Below, in pieces: positions 42,445 through 53,999 of a stretch of DNA of 64,000 nucleotides. The stretch comes from Zingiber officinale. Lineage: Eukaryota > Streptophyta > Magnoliopsida > Zingiberales > Zingiberaceae. The position numbers and the translations under genes were made by a program. Under the pieces are notes generated by a model that worked only from the letters and a program-made list of their open reading frames with translations, ran no database searches and was not told the DNA's origin. The first letter of the stretch is position 1; each line of letters starts with the position of its first letter. The DNA lies in NCBI RefSeq assembly GCF_018446385.1, contig NC_056000.1:78192688-78256687 (forward strand). The letters run 5' to 3'.

Positions 42445-44339
42445 ATGGGTTAGAGAGTGTCAACTCAATTAGAAGGGTAGTTAACCCAACTTTGAGGAAA
42501 TTGACACTCAAGGAGCATTTTCAAGGTCTTGATAACCTTTGGAAATGAAAAAGAATTATTATTTACTCCTTAAAGAGTAAAATGTGCCATTATGGAAAAG
42601 AATGATTTTAATTGGCACAATTTGAGGAAAACCTAGAGAAATACCATAATTGGGATTTTGGTTTCTCTTAGGGATATATGGGCAATCTAGGGTTAGATTT
42701 TAAGTTAGCTAAGGCTAAGGATACTTAGATACGGATTTAGGTATTTTATTTGAGCTAACTTGCCATGATTGGTTGCCATATGCCATGCCATGACATCATA
42801 TTTATTTTATTATCATTTGAAATGTCATGATAATACTTAGGCTAGTTTATATGTCATGTGTTAGTTTAGTTTCAAACTTTATGCCATGACATCATGACAT
42901 TGGCACATGTTCTCATTTATGATACCATTTTATGCCATGTCATCATCTCTTGCATTAATAATCAATTGAATTGATTTAAGGATGAAAAACATATTTTGAT
43001 ATTGAGATCAAATTTGTGTTTAGAAAATGCATGAGACCTTAGCCTAAGATACCTAAACCCATATCTCACATCAAAATTGACATGGATGTGCTTGATACAC
43101 TTTAGATGTGTGTGAGATATTAGGATCATGAATTAGGATCAAGGTGCATAGTTCTTGTACCTAGATGAGCCTAATTCAAGATATGGAGGATCATAGGGAA
43201 AGCTTGTGTACAAGTTATGTGCATATAGCCCTAAGATTATGGTCCTAAATTCAAATGGTTTTAAAAGCATTTTAAAATTGATTTGAAAAACCTTGATGAA
43301 GCTTTCCTAGTGATAGCATTCATCATTGAACATTGTGATACAAAGTTGAGTTAAACTTGAACTTTTTCAAAGTTTTTGAACTTTGTATCAAGATTGAAAA
43401 ATGGAAACTACTTTCATAGAAAACTATTTTTCCATGGTAGTATATGTTATGAGGAATGTATCCTCAGAATTTCACAATTTTTCGAATTTTCTGGAATTTT
43501 CTAGGAGTTTCTGAATTTCGGGAAGGAAATTTCAGAAATCTGCCTATCAGAGTCTGGATCGGTCTGGGGACCGATCCAGGTAAGTCCTGATCGGTCTGCG
43601 GACCGATCCAGTGAAGCATGGATCGGTCTGCAGACCGATCCAGTAGGTTCCAGTAGCACGGGTGCGATCTGGTGAAGGCCTGATCGGTCTGGGGACCGAT
43701 CCATGGGGTTTCTGATCGGTCTGGGGACCGATCAGAGCGTGCCAGTTTCTGATTTCAGCTGTTGGTCTGAAATTTCAGCTGGAAGTTGGGTTTTGTGGAT
43801 TTCTAAAGGTTTGAAACTCGCCGAGACATTGTTGGTGCAATGGTCAAGGGGGAGTTGGCTTTTAGGGGGAGTTTTTACTCCTTAAGATTTTTAAGGATTA
43901 GTGATATGGGATTATCACTAAGTTGATTGTTGAGTTTAGTATCAAGGGGGAAATTAAGAGTTTCAATGAAAGGTATGGGACTTTCATTAGGAAGAAACTC
44001 TTGACCTTGATACCCTCCTTTTTCTTTTTGATGTGTGTCAAAAAGGGGAGAGTGCTCATTGGAGAGTTATTGGAGAACCCAAGTTAGGTTATCGGTTTAA
44101 CCTAAGCTAGGGGAAGAATGTCAAGGAATGTTCGAGGAAGAACATTGGAATTCTTTTTGATGTGTGTCAAAAAGGGGGAGAATTATTGGAGAACCCAAGT
44201 TAGGTTATCGGGTTAACCTAAGGGGAGAATGTTCAAGGAAAGAACATTGGACATTGGAAGATGGTTGGAAAACCTAAGTTAGGTTATCGGGTTAACCTAA
44301 CTTGATTATGATTTTGTCAAACATCAAAAAGGGGGAGAT
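42445..44339 (+). other. Z non-coding internal tail with palindromes and repeated PPTs
   Basis: No coding frame. Five GATCGGTC-N4-GACCGATC palindromes at 43555-43735 repeat the LTR palindrome. Three copies of a block ending in CAAAAAGGGG(G)AGA lie near 44038, 44168 and 44325, the last being the PPT. The first two follow TTTTTGATGTGTGTCAAAAA, a potential hairpin. GTCAAACATCAAAA at 44316-44329 is the exact complement of 44408-44421 in the LTR. Confidence 0.7.
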
Positions 44340-46296
44340 TGTTGGTGCAACCTTAGGTCAAGGTTGACCTGGTTGACCCGACTCAAGTTGACTTGACTCG
44401 AGTTGTATTTTGATGTTTGACTTGGGAAGATTGTTGATGCAACTTTAGGTCAAGGTTGACCTAGTTGAGTTGCATGTTGATGTTTGACACTCGTGAGGGA
44501 GTTCTATTCTTGATATGGGACAAGAATAGATGTTTGGGAGATTATTGGTGTAACCGTAGGTCAAGGTTGACCTGGTTGACCTGAAAAGTCCAAGTATGGA
44601 GACTTGGCACTGGAAAGGTCCAAGCAGGGAGCTTGGCATGCGAAAAGTCCAAGTATGGAGACTTGGCACGGGAAAAGTCCAAGTATGGAGACTTGGCACT
44701 GGAAAAGTCCAAGTATGGAGACTTGGCACGGAGAAGTCCAAGCAGGGAGCTTGGCACGAGGGAAAGTCCTAACTGGGATGTTAGGCAGGTGGAAAGTCCT
44801 GATGAGTGAGAAGTTGGCAGAAGAGAAAAGCCTAATGGGTCAATAGTGATCAGACACTTGGTGTGAAAAGTCACGGTGAGTGAAGCCGAATAGTGAGAAA
44901 GTCCTGGTGAGTGACATTAGACAATTGGGAAGCCTTAGTGAGTGAAGTTAGGCAATGAGAAAATCTTAGTGAGTGAAGCCAGGCAGATGGAAAGTCCTGA
45001 TGAGTAAAGTCTGGCAGATAGAAAGTCTTAGTGAGTGAAACCATGTAGATAGAAATTTTTGGTGAGTGAAGCCAAGTAGTTGGAAAGTCCCGATGAGTGA
45101 AGCTAGTTAGTGAAAAGTCCTAATGAGTGAAGCTGGGCAGTGATGAAATCCTAGTGAGTGAAGCTAGGTGGGAAAATCCAAGTGATTAAAGAGTGATCGG
45201 ATACTTGCACGAAGAGGAAAGTCCAAGTGGGTCAAAGGTTGACCGGACACTTGGTGGAGAGTCTTAGCAGGTCAAGGAGTGGCCGGATGCTAAGCATGAT
45301 GTACCAACAGGTCAAGATTGACCGGATGTTGGTTTGAACTTGGTTTGGGCGAAAACCATGAGCCGGATCGATCGTGATCGATCCGGTGATCATGAATATT
45401 CGATCGGTCGGTGACCGATCGTACTTATCGATAGCATCTTGTGTGATAAGCGATAGGTCGGTGACCGATCGAGTCGATCGAAGCCGAGCAGGCGGGCGCG
45501 AGGCTGATCGGTCAAGGGACCGATCAGGCCCTACGCTGATCGGCCCTCGCAGAGCCCTGATCGGTCTATGGACCGATCAGAGATTCTGATCGGTCCATGG
45601 ACCGATCGGGACGGAACAAGCAAAGCTTCTTCGATCGGTCCCCGCATCGATCAGAAGTTCTGATCGATGCGTGGACCAATCGGGGACCAAGCAGGCCTCT
45701 TCACGATCGGTCCACGGACCGATCAGGTCAGCCTGATACAACACTAGTTTCTTCATCTTCTTCGCAGTTATAAAGAGGTTGAGAAGCTACTGTGAACTCC
45801 TTTTCTTCTTCTCTTTGGCTTCTGCGTGCTTGAGCTTTCTTGAGCTCTTCTGCGTGAAGCTTCGTGTGAGCTTCCCGGCTGGTCATGCTGCGTGAAGTTG
45901 CTGCTTCGTCAACGGAAACCAGTCGAAGGCAAGATAGTGTGTGTTTTTACATTCTTATTGTTCTTGCTTCTTGTTGTATTTCTTGTACACTTATCTTGCT
46001 GTTGCAAGAGACTTTGTGGCGAGGTTTCTCCACCCACAAGGAGTTCGACATTAGCCGGTTCTCCGGGGACTCATCCACCGACGGATTGATAGGGCTCGTC
46101 CACCTTACGGACACGCCGAGGAGTAGGAGTATCATCTCCGAACCTCGTTACATCGCTGTGTTAAGGTTTGATTTTCTTCTCCTTTCGTTTCTATTTGTAT
46201 TTCCGCTGCACTAACCTAATCGTAGGAAGAAACGCGATCGATTTGGGGCGGCTATTCACACCCCCCTCTCTAGCCGAGTACGAAGAGATCCTAACA
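44340..46296 (+). repeat. 3' LTR of Z (1957 bp)
   Basis: First ~430 bases and last ~390 bases match the 5' LTR without visible differences. The middle (hairpin array and palindrome cluster) differs strongly in unit content. Confidence 0.9.
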
Positions 46297-46301
46297 CCCA
46301 C

Positions 46302-46934
46302 TCACCACTCGTGAAACACCTAATGTGTTTCTTCTCCTTCCTACAACTCACATTAGTTAAATCAACCTTTTTGAGTTTAGGCTTTACCTCTCTTACCTTT
46401 TGGAGCATTGGACACCTATTCTTGTTGTGTCCCATCTTACTACACTCAAAGCATTTGATGTGGTCCTTTGTGCTCTTCTCGGTAGTTGAGATGGAGGGTT
46501 GAGCTTCCAAGATCTCCTCTTCCTTAGATTCCACTTCTTCCTCTTCACTTGATGATGTGGACGGTTCTACTTCTTCCTCCCTTGAAGATGTAGATGATAC
46601 CTCCTCATCTTCCTTCTCCTCCTCGGATGTTGAGCACGTGTCAACAACCGATTGATCCTTCTCCTTTTGAACCAATGATCCCTTCTCCTTGGGCTCCTCC
46701 AATACTTGGAGTTTTGTAAGATCCACATGGAGCACAATTACCTTTTTCCAAAGGTCACTTGTGTTCTTGTATTCACCTACATTCAATACCAAATTAAGAG
46801 GTAATAAATTAATCAATATTCTAGTTACCTCCTTGTCCATCTCCGATTGCTCACTTTGCTCCTTGGTCCAATATCGAGGTCGGAGGCGCTTTCCCTTCTT
46901 GTCCGTTGGAGCTTCAAACGGTTCCTCCAACACA
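46302..46934 (-). pseudogene. Gag of X2, central part
   Basis: Open from the conserved EEPFEAPTDKKG / RPRYWTKEQ region through the acidic Ser/Glu linker, knuckle 1 (CFECSKMGHNKNRC, with HYK changed to HNK) to knuckle 2, which reads CFTSGEW, so its second Cys is Ser. It is cut by Z at 46301 and by L2 at 46935. Confidence 0.78.
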
Positions 46935-49783
46935 TGTAAAATACCGAAAAGGGCAGGTAATGATAAGAGAATTTTCCGGAATTTTTAGAAATTTTTTTGA
47001 GAATTTTTTTGGAGCTCGTATGGACGAGTTTACGGGATGAAAACAGGGCCCGGGAAAGCCTGTTTAGGCTACCCCATTTTTTAACGAGGAAAAGTTTTCT
47101 TTTCCTTTTTATTTCTTTTTCTTCTTTTCTTTAATTTGCTTTTCTCCTTCCCCGTGCGCGTGGCCGACGCCGATCCCTGCCGAAGCCCTCTCGTGCCCTA
47201 ACCGTTAAAGGCGGTTCTTCTCCTCCCCTCCTTTACTTTGATCGCGCCACACATCTTCTACTCTTCCTCTTCATCTTCTCCTCTCCTCTTCCGACAGTTG
47301 CCCTCGCTGTCGAGATTATCACAGCCGGCACTGCACGAAGCAGTACCGAACTAGCACCGCCGGACTCGCGCCTTCTCTACCCGACGACACCGCCGGCCTA
47401 CCTCCTACTTATTCCTCTTCTCCGTGAAGCCGAGCCACCGCCTAGCGCCGATCACTCCTCAGCCCTAGCGCCGACAGCTGAGCCCTCTCCGCCGCTGAGA
47501 TCAGGAACGCGCCTTCTTTTCCTCCTTCCTCGCGTCACCCACAGTCGACGTTGTCGCGACTTCTTTTGCCCTAGTTCCTCAGTCGCCTTTTGTGTGAGGT
47601 CTCCAGCCGACGTCCTCTGCCACACCAAAGAACCCTGGGTTTTCATCAAATCCAGAGAAGGGTAAGGAAAAGCATTTCTTTTTGTGGCTGAATTGTAGAG
47701 GTGAATGGATTTCTAGGTTGATTTATGATTTCTTTTGATCCGGGCAGTGAGGAGGGTTTTCCAGCAGCTATTTCTTCCGGCAGCAACCAGCTTTGGCTGT
47801 GAGTTGAGGTAAGCGTTAACCCTAGACTCTAAAGTAGGTGATGCAGTGATGGATTGTTAATTTTCGGGCATTTAACCGTGTTGGATAGCGGTATCGCAGC
47901 GTGTACCTTCAACATTGACTAACTGAGGAATCCCTATATCTTGGTGAGTTTTAGAAGGGATAACCATTTGGATTTGACTAGAGGAGGAATTTTATTCTTG
48001 CTGTAGTTACATCTAAAAATGGAAATTTAGAATAATTTAGGATTAAGGATTTTATTTAGCTGTTCATTGAATGTTAGCTAAATAAAAGTATATATATATT
48101 GGTGATACAGGACTTTGACGTGAGATGAGCATCTCGACGTCGGATTGAACCTTTTCTTTGGAGGCGGGTACTTTGACTTTATATCATTTGATATGCATAA
48201 TAATGTCTTTAACAAATAGCAACAATTGTGTTTTCTTATCTGCTTCGATTGATCACTACCTATTTTGTTACATGCTTGTTTGTTTATTTGCTATGCACCT
48301 CATGTTAGTATTTACCTGATTATGCATATTTATAGAGGTAGTGACACAACCATGTTATTTATCATGTTCAGGACCTAGGGTTTTTAATACCTTATCTGGT
48401 CTATGTACCTTGATTTGATTCATTATCTTATGGTACACATTTTATGTTTATGTATGCATATTGCTATGCTATTCGGGATATTGTCATGTTTAGTGTCATG
48501 CATCATCTCGCATGATTGCATGCTGTGCGATAGTTTGCTCCATTATTATCGAGCACATCGCCAGTTACATGTATCTGTACACACCACCACTCATGGGTTA
48601 GTGGTATATCAGACAGGTCTGTGGCAGTTCTACTGTTTGGCTCCGTTGGTCTGGTGACTCAGCGTGGTAGCCCGCAGACGGTTCTGCTCTGTTTGGCTCC
48701 GCTGGTTTAGTGTAGCAGCGTGGTAGCCGACAGACGGTTGGACTCTGTTTGGCTCCGTTGGTCCGCTCATGGGTAGTGTGACGCAGCGTGGTAGCCGACA
48801 GAGATTCCTCCCCGTCATCGTGTACCGGGAGATGAGAACATTGAGCTCCCCCATTTATTATTTGGGGTAGGAGGATAGGTATACTCCGACAGCATCCCGT
48901 CCACTCGGTCACTCATCAGGAGTAGTAATGGCAGAGAGCACGATTGTCACAACCTTACCCACTCGGTTTCACCATTGTGTGTGAGATGACTAACTAGCGT
49001 CAGGGGTGACCATGATATTTACATTATATGAATGATGCATTTATTGTTTGTGTTTGCTGCATTTATTTGCTGCATTTTGTATGGATGCATATGATTGACA
49101 TGCATACAGGATTTATGACACTCTCGGTCTGACGACCTGTTGTACTTATACCTTTGTCCTGGTTAGTACAGTTTTCTCCTATTTTGTTTCAGTTGCATTT
49201 ATCCTTCTTGTATCAGGAGATTGTACGCATGATTAGTGCTGCCTGTTATTTTCTTTATTATGCATATCAGTTGATACCTGCTGAGTGTTGGACTCACACC
49301 CTCCTCCATTGTTATTTTCAGGTTGATGCTGTCCGGAGGGTTCCAGTCGCTAGTCCCCTACAGTCCACAAAGACGAGTGTTGCTCTTTTAGTTTTTCTTG
49401 TTTAGACTGTGTTTAGACTTATTCTGCTTTTGATATCTGGACTTGTATTAGTTTATTTTTAGATATTGCCTATGAGTTTTATTGGATTTGTTTTACTACA
49501 CGCCTACCTAGACGGCAGAAGAGGTAAGTTGATTTTATCGTCAGATTTGAGCTTTATGAGTGTAGTGGAGTATGACATCGGTTTTGTGCTTTATGGGTGT
49601 AGTTGAGTAGGGTTGTTTTTGAGTCTTATTATTACTGTGCTAGTTTGTTAACTATTAAACTGCGTGGATGTCTGTGTGTTGTGCTTATATTGTTGTTATT
49701 GTTCCGGCTGTGTTGGTTGATGTATATGTGGCCCAGAGGGCATTGTAGAAAAGTTTCAGATTGTCACCCGTACAGGGGAGATA

Positions 49784-52455
49784 TGTTAGAGTGTATACTA
49801 AAAGCCTAGCTTTTGATATAAACATTTATCTAGAAATAAGAATCACATTGGTCAAATGTCTACATTTATGATAAATGTAGTTGTTCAATTAATTTATATT
49901 GTAGATAACATGGTGTGTGGTGTCACACACAGAAGATCATGTTATCAGTACCTTATAAATTATAAACAGTAGCTCACGACCATAATGGAAAGGAACAAAC
50001 CATTGGAAGGTCGTAGTGTAATTAGGTATTAGTTTATCTTAACTATATAATTACACTAGTACACTTAGAGTGTATTGAGTAGGACCATTAGAGGTCGTTT
50101 CTTTTATACTGACTTTATAAAGAAACAAAGACCTCAGTTATTATGGAAGTATGTGCTCTTAATCCTAATATAATAACAAGCACATATATTTGATATTTAT
50201 TTCTTTAATTTATCAATGGGTGAGATTTAGTTCGATGAATCAATAAGCCCGATAAGTTGGGAAATGATATCACTTATAGTGTGTGTTGTTGATTATAGAA
50301 GGAAACTGTGTCCTAGTGATCTAGGTTGAGAATGTCCCCAAGAGGAGCTCATAAGGATTGTCATGTTAAACCCTGTAGGTGGACTTAGTTCGACATGACG
50401 ATGAAGTTGAGTGGTACTACTTTTGGAGCTAGATATTAATTAAGTGAGTTGTCAGTAACTTACTTAATTAGTGGACATTTGTTATCTTAAACACAGGGAG
50501 ACTAACACACTCATAATAAGAAGGAGCCCAAAATGTAATTTGGGATTGGTGCGGTAGTTCAATAATAGTTCTTTAGTGGAATAAATTATTATTGATGAAA
50601 TTAAGTTGTGTGTTCGGGGCGAACACGGGATGCTTAATTTCATCGGGAGACCAAAACCAATTCCTCCTCTCGGTCCCTATCGTAGCCTCTAGTATATAGA
50701 GATTTATACCCACCGCATACCCACCTTCTTACCCATCCAATGGGGCCGGCCAAGCTAGCTTGGAACCCAAGCTAGGGCCGGCCAAGACCAAGTGGATGAG
50801 CCATGTAGGTGGCCGGCTAAAGCTTGGGTCCCAAGCTTAGGTGGCCAGCCACTAGAATATTAAAAAGGATTTTTATTAAAATTATTTCTTATGTGGATAT
50901 CATAATTTTAAAAGAGAGTTTAAAAATTAAAAATGTCCTTTTATAGTTTTCTACAAAAGATTAAGAGAAGAGATTAATCTCTTTCCTTATTTGTAGTTTA
51001 AAAGGATGGTTTTAATTTTTGGTAAAAACTTTCCTTATTTGTAAATCATCTACATGTTTAAAAGAGAGTTTAAAATTTGAAATCTTTCCTTATTTGTTGA
51101 TTAAAGGAGGATTTTAAATTTTAAGAAAACTTTCAATTTTAATCATGTTCATGATTTAAAAGAGAGTTTAAAATTAAATATTCTTTTTTATAAGTTTCTA
51201 CAAAGATTAAGAAAAGATTTGATATCTTTCCTTATTTGTAGATTAAAAGAGATTTTAATTTTTAGAGATAACTTTCTTTTTATCCACATGTTTAAAAGAA
51301 ATATTTTAATTTATAAAATTTCCTTTTTATTAACCACCATGAAGGGAAAAATTATTTGAGAAATTTTTATAAATTTCCGAAAGCAAATTAGGAAGTTTTA
51401 ATTCTTGTGTGAATTAAAATTTCCTTGATTTAATGGTGGCCGGCCATTGTATTTGTAAAAAGGAAATTATTTTTAATTAAATAAAATTTTCTTTTTCATG
51501 GCAAAATAATTAAGGAAGTTTTTAATTAAATTTCCTTATTTGCCAAGACCAAGGATTATAAAAGAGGGGGTAGAGAAGGCTTCATGGTGAACAACTCTAT
51601 TCTATTCTTCCTCTCTTTTCCTCCTTGGTGGCCGGCCCTAGCTTCTTTCTCTTCTCTTCTTCTTGTGGCCGGCGGCAATCCCTCTTGGAGCTCTTGATGG
51701 TGGCCGGTTCTAGCTAGGAGAAGAAAGAGAGAAAGGAGGTTTTGTTTCTTGCATCCCTTGGAGCTTGGTGGTGGTGGCCGGACCTCTACTTCTCTTGGAG
51801 AATTTTGGTGGCCGAAACCTAGAAGGAAGAAGAAGGTGCTTGGTGGTTCTCATCTCGGAAGATCGTTGCCCACACAACGTTCGAGGTTAGAAGAGGAATA
51901 CGGTAGAAGATCAAGAGGTCTTTCTAGAAGGTATAACTAGTATTTTTTCTTTCCGCATCATACTAGTTATTTTTGGAAATAATACTAAATACAAGAGGCA
52001 TACGATTCTAGAGTTTCGAATTTGTTTTCGATATAGTGTTCTTTTGTTTTTCTTTCCCTTGTGATTTGATTGTTCTTTTCGGTTAACCTAAAGTTATTTT
52101 AGGAAATTAAATATTAGCTTTCCATAAAAGGTTTTGTCTAGTCGGTGGTGGTTGCTCCCATATCCAAGAAGGTCATGTGCCTCGCCACGTCAGTACTGGG
52201 AACCAATTATGGAAATTAATATTTAATGGAATTAATAACTTAAGGTGATTTGGGTCGAACGTGTTAAGTTCCGCAGGAGATCCAAGTCAAAACCTAAAAG
52301 AACAAATAGATTAAGTTTTGGATCAAACGTGTTAAGTTCCACAGGCGATCCAAAATTTAATTTAAAAGAACACATGGTAGCTAGGAAAAGGTTCAGACCT
52401 TTGTACAAAATTTTTGTACAGTGGAACCTCTAGGTTTTCCGAGTAGCAACCAACA
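49784..52455 (+). repeat. 5' LTR of W (2672 bp)
   Basis: Contains the hairpin TGTTCGGGGCGAACA (50611-50625), a candidate TATA at about 50693, GGCCGGCC palindromes and AAGCTTGGG/CCCAAGCTT inverted repeats (50745-50850), and a second TATA (TATAAAAG, 51556-51563) followed by a leader with more GTGGCCGG words. Short frames such as 51749-51940 are repeated in the 3' LTR and are not host genes. Confidence 0.9.
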
Positions 52456-53999
52456 ATTGGTATCAGAGCTAGGGATTTGCCTCTTTGTATTTGGTATTAG
52501 TTTAATTATGCACATGTCATACATAATTTAGGCAGGATAATAGTAGGATGTGCTAACTTTGTGGATGCAGGATCCAACTATTATGGCTTATAGTTATTAT
52601 GTGTGTGATTGGACCCTTGGACATGTCAAGGGCATTTTATTGTGTGTGCATGATTGTATTATAAAATACAGCAGGAGCTGTATTTAATTTTATTAGGATT
52701 TTATTTTTTGATCTAGATACATGTACATTCCTTCGAGGAATATAGGATCGAAAAATGTAAAAATTCTACATATGTTGCGAATTGAATCTTGCAAGGCGTG
52801 GAACTTTTTGAGGACCAGAGGCGCAGCGGAACAAGGAGCAAGATGGATGCGACAACTAGACCCGGTGGCAGTGGCCAAAGATGGCAGCAACTAGGGTTGG
52901 TGACACACGGAGGACAACAATAGATAAAAGCCATAATAGTTGAAAATTAGATTTTCTATTTATTGCTTTTATATTGTACTGTGTGTGCATGTTAATATAC
53001 ATAGACTAGTATAGTTAAAAATTCCTCGTTTATAAATAACTAAGTGGGAGAGGGATTTTTAAATAAATCCCATGGTCTCCATTACTGGTTTGTAAGTGAT
53101 GCAAACAAGCTTGCGCATTGGCTCTGAGTGTCTTCCTCCATAACGGATGAGCTTGTTTGTGGATCACTAGAACAGACTTCCAATTTTGGATGACTATAGG
53201 AAGTTAATTAAGAGCGTGTGATCTTCCCCAACGGAAGGGGCATAATCTTATTAATGGACTTAGTGTCAAGTAATGGTATACACTTAGGCATGTCTAATAG
53301 TATCCTCCCCATCGGAGTCACTGCTATTATTTGTGTGACCGAAGAAAACCAACTATTAATTTGTCAAATAAAAAGGTTGACAAGATAATAAAATTAAAAA
53401 CCCCTCTTACAAATGTTTGATTTTGTATATGTCCACACTAACGTGGCATACAAAATTCACGGTGTTTGAGGTAATTTTATTTGTCATAAAGATTTATTGA
53501 CAAGATAATTAATGGGTAAAACCCTCCTCTTACAAATGTTTAAATTTTGTATACGTCCACACTAACGTGGCATGCAAAATTCACGGTGTTTGAGGTGTTG
53601 GTGAATTTAAATAATATTGTTTGAGGAATCAATGTTATTTTAAATTCAAAGAGTTTTGACCAAATATTTGATCAAAGACAGATCAACTATTAATTTTATT
53701 CATTATAAAGTAAAGTTGACAAGATAATAAAATTAATGAATAAAATCTCCTCTTCGATTTTGTATATACAAAATTCATGGAGATTTTAAGGAGTTGATCT
53801 TGACCAAATATTTTTGTGATTCTTAGGATGATGGTCAATCCCTAGCTGATATACTTTAGGATAGACTTAGTGGTCCCAATTATAATTGATTGGAAATAGG
53901 ATTTGGACATTAAGGTAGATTATTTTTTTAGAACTAAGAATAATAGAGGTGTATTTTATTCATTAGTTGATACATGTTTAGTGGAGTTATCTACCGGTA
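52456..53999 (+). other. W internal leader and lost gag region
   Basis: Non-coding in all frames. Repeated blocks at about 53400-53470 and 53520-53600 (TGTCCACACTAACGTGGCA in both) show a local duplication. No recognisable capsid or zinc knuckle remains. Confidence 0.5.

Larger units (their letters stand above)
38923..46296 (+). mobile_element. Gag-only LTR retrotransposon Z (7374 bp, complete)
   Basis: 5' LTR 38923-40918 and 3' LTR 44340-46296, both TGTTGGTGC...CCTAACA, flanked by a perfect duplication CCCAC (38918-38922 and 46297-46301). PBS TGGTATCAGAGCG at 40921 and PPT AAAAAGGGGGAGAT before 44340. The interior holds one gag region and a tail with three PPT-like tracts and palindromes. 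No pol. It interrupted the X2 gag inside knuckle 2. LTR ends are identical over several hundred bases, so the insertion is young. Confidence 0.92.

Noticed and set aside
51749..52433. Short frames in the W 5' LTR repeated at 58959-59643
   Set aside because: LTR sequence; duplication follows from element structure.
52458..52470. TGGTATCAGAGC words as possible tRNA gene fragments
   Set aside because: They sit directly after LTR ends and are primer binding sites.
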